Shown here piece by piece: positions 8,228 through 14,719 of a stretch of DNA of 14,719 bases. The position numbers were made by a program, and so were the translations under genes. The stretch covers positions 1 to 14,719 of the forward strand of contig JAUWVG010000016.1 in NCBI GenBank assembly GCA_030617525.1, read 5' to 3'. The notes under the pieces were generated by a model. That model saw only the letters and a program-made list of their open reading frames with translations. It did no database searches and was not told where the DNA came from. How positions within the stretch are numbered: position 1 is the stretch's first letter; each line of letters opens with the position of its first letter. Origin of the DNA: Candidatus Aminicenantota bacterium. GTDB lineage: Bacteria > Acidobacteriota > Aminicenantia > Aminicenantales > Aminicenantaceae.

Positions 8228-8250
8228 TTATATATAAATGCCAATTGCAT
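8228..8250 (+). promoter_or_regulatory. Putative promoter -10 and operator-like palindrome before the PadR gene
   Basis: An AT-rich TATATAAA stretch (8231-8238) could serve as a -10 box; no convincing -35 box was found. It runs into the interrupted palindrome ATGC-CAATT-GCAT (8238-8250), just before the ribosome site AGGAGA (8257-8262). PadR-type regulators often bind palindromes with ATG/CAT ends in their own promoters, so autoregulation here is plausible but unproven. Confidence 0.35.
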
Positions 8251-8269
8251 ACAAATAGGAGAAATTGGA

Positions 8270-8602
8270 ATGATTCTTTTGTCCCGTGCTGAAGAAATAA
8301 TCCTTCTTTCTGTCTATAAATGTGGCAAGAATGCCTATGGAGTCACAATAAGAGAACAGATCCATAAGGACATCAATCGATACTGGTCATTCGGTGTCAT
8401 ATACAAAACTCTAAAAAAGATGAAAAACAAGGGTTTTGTTAAAAAAAATCAGAGCTCTCCGATTTCAGAACGGGGTGGAAGAAGCCGGTATTATTATGAA
8501 GTCTCTCCAAAAGGTTTAGCAGCAATGGAAGAGATTTCCTGCCTCCATTCGTCTATCTGGGAAGGGATCCCGAATCTAAAACTAGAAAAAAAGGTTAAAT
8601 AG
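8270..8602 (+). CDS. PadR family winged-helix transcriptional regulator
   Basis: A 110-residue protein of the short PadR type: a winged helix-turn-helix without a long C-terminal dimer domain. Helices run over about residues 5-58, with AYGVTIREQI and the recognition segment FGVIYKTLKKMKNKGFV. The wing is GGRSRYYYEVSPKG (69-82), the most conserved PadR stretch. It ends with a short charged tail. The ATG follows AGGAGA by 7 nt. The stop codon directly abuts the ATG of the permease gene, so the two are translationally linked, and the regulator most likely controls the permease and itself. Such PadR-permease pairs are common in Acidobacteriota-like genomes. The signal sensed cannot be told from sequence. 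Confidence 0.92.
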   Translation: MILLSRAEEIILLSVYKCGKNAYGVTIREQIHKDINRYWSFGVIYKTLKKMKNKGFVKKNQSSPISERGGRSRYYYEVSPKGLAAMEEISCLHSSIWEGIPNLKLEKKVK

Positions 8603-11212
8603 ATGATAGACAAAAAAGATAAATTTCCTCTCGTCCCAACCACTCTCCTCAAACTTTTTCTCAAAGGAGAAGAGTTTCATGAGTTTTCTGACGATATTGG
8701 TGAGGTCTACAGGCAGCTTCTGCAGAGTGGGCCGAAATGGAAAGCAAAATCCTGGTATTTTTTCAGAATTCTTGAATCAATCCCTAGAATTTTTGCGGAT
8801 ATTTTGTATTGGAGGTTTGTCATGCTTATAAACTACTTGAAAATCGCATTACGAAATTTTAAGAGGCATAAAGGGTACACCTTTCTCAATATCTCCGGAT
8901 TTGCTCTTGGAATGGCGTGCTGTCTTATCATCTTTCTTTATGTCCGTCATGAAACAAGTTTTGACACATATCACAAAGATGTTGAGAGAATTTACCGAAT
9001 TTCACAGGACATCCGCACCGGTACGTCCAACCGTCTTTTTGCTCCTGTTTCTCCTATGGTGAGTCCGACTTTAAAAGCCGATTATCCTCAAGTCGAGCAG
9101 TCCGTGCGGGTGTTGCCGACCGGAAGCCGGCTGGTTAAAAAAGAAGAGCTTGTCTTTTATGAGGACCGGTTCATGTATGCAGACAAAGACGTGTTTGAAA
9201 TATTCAGCATCCCATTTCTTAGGGGATCTCCTCAAGATGCACTGGCCCGTCCTCAAACTGTAGTCATTTCTCAAAGAATTGCGCAGAAATACTTCTCCGG
9301 CGAAAATCCATTGGGAAAAACGCTTGAGATCAACAGGGAAGAGTATGAAATCACGGGTGTCGCAGTCAATTCTCCTAAAAATACTCACTTGAAGTATGAT
9401 TTTATCTCTTCTTTAGAGACTCTGGCTGACTGGAGTGAGATGTCAAACTGGTATTCGACAATGTTTTATACATACTTAAAAGTCCAACCAAATGTGAATA
9501 TTGAAGAATTTTCCAAACAGGTCAGTCATGTCGCCGATAAATATGTTGGAGAGAGGTTGGCCACGAGTGGCACGACCTATTCTTACTTTCTCCAACCGCT
9601 TTCCAGTATCCATCTTCAATCAAAAATTAATTATGACATCGAACCTCCAGGGAATCTTCTCTATGTTAAAATCTTTGCTATTGTTGGTTTATTTATTATC
9701 CTTATTGCCGGATTAAACTTCATAAATCTGGCGACGGCACGTGCGGCAAACCGGTCTAAAGAAGTGGGTCTGCGCAAGGTCGTAGGAGCGCAAAGGCTTC
9801 AGCTTATCGGCCAGTTTCTTGGGGAGTCGCTCTTGATGGCGATCCTTTCATTGGGCTTGGCTTTAGTTTTAGCCTGGCTTGTGATTCCTCTTTTAAACAA
9901 TCTGATAGGAATCTCTCTGAGCTTTGCAGAGTTGTTGCAACCGTTTGTTTTGATTGTCCTTTTAGGGGGAGCAGCCCTGCTGGGCATGATCGCTGGTCTT
10001 TACCCGGCATTTGTGCTGTCATCGTTCAAACCAGCGACAACTCTAAAAGGAGTTTTGAGTGGAAGATCTCGCAGTTTTAGTCTACGGACAATTCTTGTGA
10101 TAGTCCAGTTTACGATATCCGTATTCTTAATCATCGGTACATTGATGATGTCCAAACAATTCAACTACATGAGAAGTCAGGATCTGGGCTTTGAAAAAGA
10201 TCAGAAACTTGTTCTTCCTTTACGTGGAGGAATTGATGTCCAAGAGAACTTTGAATCCGTTAAAGATGTTTTTTCCAAACACTCCTCCATATCCGGAGTC
10301 ACGGTGTCCTCAAGTGTTCCAGGGCGGGGTCTCTCCAATTTCAGTATAAGACTGGTTGGGGAGGAGGACGCAAAAAAGCAGGATATGTTCCATTTGCACT
10401 TTGATTCAGATTTTATCCCAAACTATGGCATCGAAGTGGTTGCGGGACGACAATTCATGAAAGAATTGAATACGGATTTTATGGGTGCCTTTCTCATCAA
10501 TGAAGCTGCAGTCAAAGCTTTTGGCTGGACAAGTCCAGAAGAGGCGCTTGGAAAACGTCTTCAAACGGGATATGGAGGCCGGGTTAATCCCATTATCGGA
10601 GTGACGAAAAATTTCCATTACCGTGGACTCCAGACAGAAGTAGAGCCCTTGGTGATGGAGTTTCTGCCGTGGTCGTTTAGGTATCTCACTATCTCGATGG
10701 GGACCTTAAATTTGAAAGAAACCATGACTTTTGTCGAATCCCAGTGGAAAACACTGTTCCCTGAAAATCCTTTCGAAAGCTTCTTCTTGGACATAGAATT
10801 TAATAGGCAGTACAAAGCGGATGAGCAGGCCGGAAGCATTTTCAGTGTGTTTACACTTCTGGGATTGTTTATTGCCTGCCTGGGACTCTTTGGATTGGCT
10901 TCATTTATGGCTGAAACTCGGTCAAGAGAGATCGGCATACGAAAAGTGTTAGGAGCTTCCACTCCAGGACTTGTGTTCATGATGACCAAACAGTTCACAA
11001 AATGGGTGATTCTGGCAAACGGTGTGGCCTGGCCGATTGCGTATGTTTTTGTGAACAGATGGCTGAAGAACTTTGCCTACAGAAGCAATATGGGAATAGA
11101 AATATTTGTTCTGGCGGGAGCTATTGCACTGTTTATCGCCATATTGACCATCAGTTTCCAGTCCATTAAAGCGGCTATGTCTAACCCTGTGGATGCCCTG
11201 AAGTATGAATAA
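8603..11212 (+). CDS. Duplicated MacB/FtsX-type ABC transporter permease with N-terminal prefix domain
   Basis: This 869-residue membrane protein has two MacB/FtsX-like halves. Residues 1-73 are a soluble prefix with no membrane helix. TM1 is at about 95-114, followed by the first periplasmic MacB-like domain and TM2-4 at about 357-378, 409-431 and 447-470. TM5 (496-516) begins the second half, with another periplasmic domain and TM6-8 at about 746-767, 801-818 and 833-854. Each half has the cytosolic coupling motif: SKEVGLRKVVGA after TM2 and SREIGIRKVLGA after TM6. These permeases usually work with a MacB-type ATPase and move substrates or force across the envelope rather than making a pore. 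No ATPase gene is adjacent, so it is an orphan permease here. An internal ATG (Met74, 8822) preceded by GGAGG (8811-8815) could give a shorter form lacking the prefix. Confidence 0.92.
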   Translation: MIDKKDKFPLVPTTLLKLFLKGEEFHEFSDDIGEVYRQLLQSGPKWKAKSWYFFRILESIPRIFADILYWRFVMLINYLKIALRNFKRHKGYTFLNISGFALGMACCLIIFLYVRHETSFDTYHKDVERIYRISQDIRTGTSNRLFAPVSPMVSPTLKADYPQVEQSVRVLPTGSRLVKKEELVFYEDRFMYADKDVFEIFSIPFLRGSPQDALARPQTVVISQRIAQKYFSGENPLGKTLEINREEYEITGVAVNSPKNTHLKYDFISSLETLADWSEMSNWYSTMFYTYLKVQPNVNIEEFSKQVSHVADKYVGERLATSGTTYSYFLQPLSSIHLQSKINYDIEPPGNLLYVKIFAIVGLFIILIAGLNFINLATARAANRSKEVGLRKVVGAQRLQLIGQFLGESLLMAILSLGLALVLAWLVIPLLNNLIGISLSFAELLQPFVLIVLLGGAALLGMIAGLYPAFVLSSFKPATTLKGVLSGRSRSFSLRTILVIVQFTISVFLIIGTLMMSKQFNYMRSQDLGFEKDQKLVLPLRGGIDVQENFESVKDVFSKHSSISGVTVSSSVPGRGLSNFSIRLVGEEDAKKQDMFHLHFDSDFIPNYGIEVVAGRQFMKELNTDFMGAFLINEAAVKAFGWTSPEEALGKRLQTGYGGRVNPIIGVTKNFHYRGLQTEVEPLVMEFLPWSFRYLTISMGTLNLKETMTFVESQWKTLFPENPFESFFLDIEFNRQYKADEQAGSIFSVFTLLGLFIACLGLFGLASFMAETRSREIGIRKVLGASTPGLVFMMTKQFTKWVILANGVAWPIAYVFVNRWLKNFAYRSNMGIEIFVLAGAIALFIAILTISFQSIKAAMSNPVDALKYE

Positions 11213-11218
11213 GAAAAA

Positions 11219-11258
11219 GGATTCTAGGGTTCTAGGATTCAAGGATTCTAGTGTTCTG
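11219..11258 (+). repeat. Tandem octamer repeat GGATTCTA, about five units
   Basis: Units in strict 8-nt register are GGATTCTA (11219), GGGTTCTA (11227), GGATTCAA (11235), GGATTCTA (11243) and a worn GTGTTCTG (11251). The array starts 7 nt after the permease stop and runs almost into copy 2 of the 24-nt motif. It lies outside genes, so repeat-number changes would not alter a protein. Confidence 0.8.
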
Positions 11259-11261
11259 AAC

Positions 11262-11285
11262 ACCTCGGTTCGTGAATTATCCAGG
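11262..11285 (+). repeat. Copy 2 of the 24-nt intergenic motif
   Basis: This matches 643-666 at 20 of 24 positions; the core CGTGAATTATCCAGG is at 11271-11285. It follows the octamer array after the permease gene. The flanking bases here give only CCT/AGG as an inverted repeat. Two copies about 10.6 kb apart in one window suggest a dispersed genomic element. Confidence 0.5.
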
Positions 11286-11393
11286 ATGCATTGATTTTCA
11301 AGTGCACAACAATGGAGCGTTAATAATGATTCCAGATTTTTTCATATTTTGATACAATCTTTTTGATTCAAGGCGCAATAAGGAGAAGGTCCT

Positions 11394-12350
11394 GTGAAAA
11401 GAGAGCTTCTTGTTTATATTCTTTTATTATCCTTTGGATTCACTATGATGAGTTGCGGGGAAAATCAGGAGTCAATTATGGGAGATAGCGAAAGTATGGA
11501 CATTCAGGCTAATATTCTTTTTTTCTATTATAAGAATCTGGATGATGCCCAGAGGTTTTATGAAGACATTTTAGGTTTAGAGGTTGTCCTGGACTACGGA
11601 TTCGCAAAAGTATTTAGGATTTCTCAGACATTGTTTTTAGGCATCGTCGATGAACAAAAGGGGATGCATGATGCGGATGAACCGAAAACCGTCACACTGT
11701 CTTTTGTCACCAATGAGATTGATGAGTGGTATGATTATCTTTCAGCTCAAGGTGTGGACATGCGTGGACCGGTAAAAGATGCTTCGCGGCATCCCACAAG
11801 AGGATTTGTTGCCTATGACCCTGAAGGATATTATCTGGAATTTGAGCGTTTTCTGGACCATCCTCAAAATGAAATATTTCTAGAAAAAATTTCCCAAACA
11901 AATGCGCTCTATCCTACAGAAGGACAAAAAACTTCAAGACCCGATAACTTGGGAATACTAGGAAATATTGTATGGCTCTATTACAAAAATCTCGAAGATG
12001 CCCAATTATTTTATCAAAATGTGTTTGGGTTCGATCTCCTCGTCGACCAGGGATTTGCCAAGGTTTACACATGCTCCCCGACGGCCTTTGTCGGGCTTGT
12101 CGATGAATCTCAGGGGCTTCACCATTTTTCCGAAGAAAAATCCGTGACGATTTCTTTTATCTCTGAACAGATTGAAAGCTGGTACAAACATATGATAGAG
12201 CAGGGACTCGAAATACGCGAACCTTTGAGTCAATCAGAGACAATCCCTGTAAAGGCCTTTGTGACCTATGATATTGCGGGATATTTTTTAGAGTTTGACT
12301 GGTTTCCCGAACATGAAAAAAATACAAAACTCTTAAGTTTGATTAGATAA
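11394..12350 (+). CDS. Lipoprotein with two tandem VOC (glyoxalase/bleomycin-resistance fold) domains
   Basis: A 318-residue protein starting at GTG, with AGGAGAAGG (11381-11389) just upstream; the TACAAT at 11353-11358 may be its -10 box. The N-terminus is a lipoprotein signal: MKRE, a hydrophobic core, then MMSC with Cys21 as the lipidated residue. Two VOC domains follow at about 39-155 and 187-305. They are clear internal duplicates sharing YYKNL-DAQ-FY, a GFAKV turn, VDE-QG, a SF.....I..WY segment and a Y-LEF end. VOC domains often bind a metal through a first-strand His, a later His and a final Glu. Here both His positions are hydrophobic or polar and only the Glu of LEF remains, so an enzymatic metal site is doubtful and ligand binding at the envelope is more likely. 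It faces the minus-strand genes convergently. Confidence 0.85.
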   Translation: MKRELLVYILLLSFGFTMMSCGENQESIMGDSESMDIQANILFFYYKNLDDAQRFYEDILGLEVVLDYGFAKVFRISQTLFLGIVDEQKGMHDADEPKTVTLSFVTNEIDEWYDYLSAQGVDMRGPVKDASRHPTRGFVAYDPEGYYLEFERFLDHPQNEIFLEKISQTNALYPTEGQKTSRPDNLGILGNIVWLYYKNLEDAQLFYQNVFGFDLLVDQGFAKVYTCSPTAFVGLVDESQGLHHFSEEKSVTISFISEQIESWYKHMIEQGLEIREPLSQSETIPVKAFVTYDIAGYFLEFDWFPEHEKNTKLLSLIR

Positions 12351-12385
12351 AAGACACTTTAGGATGGTACTAAGGGAAGGAAGCG

Positions 12386-12405
12386 TCACCATTTCTGTGA
12401 TTTTT
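12386..12405 (+). terminator. Weak terminator-like hairpin after the VOC lipoprotein gene
   Basis: TCAC (12386-12389) and GTGA (12397-12400) form a short stem with a 7-nt loop, followed directly by TTTTTATTT. The position in the convergent gap suits a terminator, but a 4-bp stem is weak. Confidence 0.3.
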
Positions 12406-12450
12406 ATTTATAGAACTCGATATTAAATTCGCGGAAATGGGGATGATAAC

Positions 12451-12642
12451 CTAAGGGGAAATCTGCTTGAAGAGCCAGTGAAGAAACGTCAAAGTATAGA
12501 CTGCAAGAAGAACCCAGACCAAAATCGAGAATGTTTCATTCAATCGTTTGAAAAAAGGGGATCGCACTGTCCTTTTTCGATTCATTTTCGAAATGACAAC
12601 AAACAGCACCAAACCCAGGAGCAAATACAGCCATTTTCGCAT
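12451..12642 (-). CDS. Small two-helix membrane protein of unknown function
   Basis: I do not recognise this 63-residue protein. Two hydrophobic segments are clear, WLYLLLGLVLFVVISKM near the N-terminus and ILVWVLLAVYTLTFLHWLF near the C-terminus. A basic loop (NRKRTVRSPFFKR) between them suggests both ends lie outside and the loop inside. I chose the ATG at 12642. An in-frame TTG at 12654 would add four residues, but it directly abuts the only ribosome-like AAGGA. The gene lies 37 nt downstream of the molybdenum hydroxylase subunit on the same strand, so the two are probably co-transcribed. Hydrophobicity pattern and position support a real gene; length and lack of a strong ribosome site leave some doubt. 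Confidence 0.55.
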   Translation of the reverse strand: MRKWLYLLLGLVLFVVISKMNRKRTVRSPFFKRLNETFSILVWVLLAVYTLTFLHWLFKQISP

Positions 12643-12679
12643 CAGATAACACAATCCTTATTGACCACTCTTAGGCGGT

Positions 12680-14719
12680 CTAGGGGGATTTCTTTGCCTT
12701 TAGGGCACTCTTTATCCTTGTTGGAGTCATGGGGAGCATTGACATCCGTACACCTACAGCATCATGGACAGCGTTGGCTATCACTGCCCCCATCGATGTA
12801 ATCGCCGGCTCTCCACACCCTTGAGGAGGCATTTCGGGATTGTCCACAAGGACAGTCTCTATCTTAGGTATCCAGGAAATACGGGGAATCTCATAGGTGT
12901 CAAAGTTTTCATCTTTAACCTTGCCGCCTTGAAAATGAATTTCTTCTGTGAGGCAGTATCCAAGGCCCATGGTGAGACAGCTTTCAATCTGCATTCTCAC
13001 ACCTTCAGGATTGATGACTTCACCCGTATCCTGAGCACAGACTAAACGTTCTACACGGATCTCACCATTGTCCTCATTGACATGGACTTGGGCCATGGTT
13101 GCCAGGTATGTCCCTAAATAATCGGTACAGGCTATTCCAAAACCGTTGCCGCTTGGGGCTTTCGAAAAGGACACACCGAACTTCTCGGAAGCAGCTGTCA
13201 GAACTCTCAGCATCCGTTTATCTGTTAAGTTTTTCATCCGGAAGGACAGAGGATCCATTCCGCATTCAAACGCCAAAATATCCACATGAGATTCCATGGC
13301 AAAGACATTGGTGTTGCTCCCTGGGCCGCGCCATGCTCCGGTTCCAAAAGGATGGGGGCTTGTGCTGCCTCCGCCCCATCCTCCATAAGAGATGACTTTG
13401 TAATGAGGAATATTATAAAACGGTTGGGAGCTGCGATTGCCAGCATAGTAATTGTAATATTCCCAGTAAACAATTTCATTGTCGCTGTTGAGTCCCGACC
13501 GGATGTCGATGACAGCCGCAGGGCGGAAGGTGTCATAAAAGAATTCTTCTTTCCGGCTCCAGGCCACCTGGACCGGTTTACCTGTCAATTGGGCCAGCCG
13601 GGCGGCCTCTCCAACCTGACGCCCGCTGTTTTTTCCTCCAAAACCGCATCCCACATAAGGAGTGATGACACGGACTTTTTCTTCCGGAAATCCAATCGCT
13701 CGTGCGGCATCTCCCCGAGCTCTAAAAGGGGACTGTGTAGACGCCCAAATAGTGGCTTTGTCTCCCTCTATGACGGCCGCTGCTGTGTGGCTTTCGGATG
13801 GAGCATGCGCAACATAGTGATTAAAATAAGTTTTTTTAACATTTATTGTAGCTAGCTTTTTCCCTTCAATCACATTTCCGGATTCTGAGTCGGTGTTTCC
13901 TTCTGATGCCGAACTTTTCAAGTGTTCAAAAATGTTTGTGTTATCGACCTTGAATTCGGGCATCTCGTATTCGGCTTTTATCTCTTTTAAAGCTCTGTTT
14001 GCGATGTCCCGGTGTTTGTGGAGTACGGCCACCATATCCTTGTCCTGAATGACCTGAATCCCTGCAATTTTTTTTGCTCCTGAGGTATCCACGCTCTTTA
14101 GTACTGCACCGTGTGCCGGTGGACGTAAAATACGTGCAAACAACATTCCCGTAAGACGAATATCAATAGCAAATTTTGCATCACCTGTAACTTTCTCTCT
14201 TCCATCCAATCTATCTGTTGCTTTCCCAGAGATCGTGTGCTTTGTATAGTGCTTGATAGGAGGTTTGTTTCCGAGATGTCTCTCAATCTTTTTTCCTTGA
14301 GTGAGCTGAGAATAGGACACTTTTTTCGCGGGATTTGATTTATCAGAAATCACACCGTCCTGAACACGGAGATTATCAAGCGGTGTTTGAAGCTTTTCCG
14401 CTGCCATCTGGAATAGAACGCCTCTGGCTTCAGCTGCGGCCTGACGTAGAGGTGGCCCGAAATATTTAGTGCTTCTTGAACCAAAAGTTCCACTGTCATA
14501 GGGGCAGAGATCGGTGTCGCCCAAAATCATATCGACTGAATTCAGAGAAACATCAAGTTCCTCCGCCAGCATTTGGGTAAAAGAGGTATAAACGCCCTGT
14601 CCCATTTCAATTTTGCCACAGAAACATGTCACGCGGCCGTCTTCTCCGATTTTGAGGTAGGCATTAAAATCTTCGGGATATCCACGACGTCGATTCTGTT
14701 GAAGGGGTAAGAGGTTCCC
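12680..14719 (-). CDS. Xanthine dehydrogenase/aldehyde oxidase family molybdopterin-binding subunit, isoquinoline-1-oxidoreductase beta-like (5' end outside window)
   Basis: The frame stays open to the right edge (679 residues visible), so the GTG at 14632 is internal and the gene enters from outside. It is the large molybdenum-cofactor subunit of a hydroxylase that oxidises aldehydes or N-heterocycles with water-derived oxygen. Domain order is IorB-like: a cofactor-binding segment first (KIEMGQGVYTSFTQMLAEEL), then the a/b hammerhead region (KVTGDAKFAIDIRLTGMLFARI), then the main cofactor domains with GCGFGGKNSGRQVGEAARLA and GAWRGPGSNTNVFAMESH. The catalytic glutamate is present in QGCGEPAIT (Glu at 12809-12811). 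The RRRGYPEDFNAYLKI start seen at the edge fits the stretch after an export signal or linker in this family, but the signal is not visible. The [2Fe-2S] partner subunit should lie to the right. The substrate cannot be assigned. Confidence 0.88.
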   Translation of the reverse strand, partial: GNLLPLQQNRRRGYPEDFNAYLKIGEDGRVTCFCGKIEMGQGVYTSFTQMLAEELDVSLNSVDMILGDTDLCPYDSGTFGSRSTKYFGPPLRQAAAEARGVLFQMAAEKLQTPLDNLRVQDGVISDKSNPAKKVSYSQLTQGKKIERHLGNKPPIKHYTKHTISGKATDRLDGREKVTGDAKFAIDIRLTGMLFARILRPPAHGAVLKSVDTSGAKKIAGIQVIQDKDMVAVLHKHRDIANRALKEIKAEYEMPEFKVDNTNIFEHLKSSASEGNTDSESGNVIEGKKLATINVKKTYFNHYVAHAPSESHTAAAVIEGDKATIWASTQSPFRARGDAARAIGFPEEKVRVITPYVGCGFGGKNSGRQVGEAARLAQLTGKPVQVAWSRKEEFFYDTFRPAAVIDIRSGLNSDNEIVYWEYYNYYAGNRSSQPFYNIPHYKVISYGGWGGGSTSPHPFGTGAWRGPGSNTNVFAMESHVDILAFECGMDPLSFRMKNLTDKRMLRVLTAASEKFGVSFSKAPSGNGFGIACTDYLGTYLATMAQVHVNEDNGEIRVERLVCAQDTGEVINPEGVRMQIESCLTMGLGYCLTEEIHFQGGKVKDENFDTYEIPRISWIPKIETVLVDNPEMPPQGCGEPAITSMGAVIANAVHDAVGVRMSMLPMTPTRIKSALKAKKSP

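Noticed and set aside
12478..12801. 107-residue open frame on the + strand
   Set aside because: It is antisense to the small membrane protein and to the well-supported hydroxylase gene, with no recognisable domain.
13286..13855. 189-residue open frame on the + strand
   Set aside because: It lies wholly antisense to conserved motifs of the molybdopterin-binding subunit, including GCGFGGK; a shadow.
14632..14634. GTG as start of the hydroxylase subunit
   Set aside because: The frame continues upstream to the window edge with family-like residues (FNAYLKIGEDGRV), so the gene is partial rather than starting here.

Overview
The window reads as bacterial chromosome, AT-rich in its gaps, from a Gram-negative lineage. 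A PadR regulator abuts a duplicated MacB/FtsX-type permease with a soluble prefix, and there are a lipoprotein and an isoquinoline-oxidoreductase-like molybdenum enzyme. This mix resembles Acidobacteriota or Aminicenantes-type genomes. That placement is inference from gene style; no rRNA is present to confirm it. No rRNA, CRISPR array, prophage or transposase was seen.

Left edge to about 7.9 kb, all on the + strand: the C-terminal part of a CCG-domain iron-sulfur protein (cut by the window edge), a short gap with a good sigma70-type promoter, a tRNA-Leu(UAG), then tig, clpP, clpX, lon and rho. tig follows the tRNA by only 34 nt, with no visible terminator or promoter between them. clpP follows tig by 6 nt, and lon follows clpX by 2 nt. 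This is a proteostasis operon (ribosome-associated chaperone, ClpXP protease, Lon protease) in which the tRNA is probably cut from the common transcript. rho lies 65 nt after lon and may be partly co-transcribed. A likely intrinsic terminator follows rho.

7.9-8.27 kb: a 387-nt gap with no confident gene. Its central part is clearly GC-richer (about 52%) than its right flank (about 29%) and keeps two overlapping open frames on the minus strand. It is the least explained piece of the window.

8.27-11.2 kb: a two-gene unit, a PadR regulator directly abutting an 869-residue duplicated MacB/FtsX-type permease with no ATPase gene beside it. After it come an octamer tandem repeat and a 24-nt motif that also occurs once near the left edge. 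Then comes a lipoprotein with two tandem VOC (glyoxalase-fold) domains.

12.45 kb to the right edge, on the minus strand: a large molybdopterin-binding hydroxylase subunit, entering from beyond the right edge, and a small two-helix membrane protein 37 nt downstream. These converge on the lipoprotein gene.

Most of the window is recognisable. I did not find a clear new multi-gene system. The best leads are the GC-rich block after rho, the intergenic repeats, the prefixed permease with an internal ribosome binding site, and the lipid-anchored double VOC protein.
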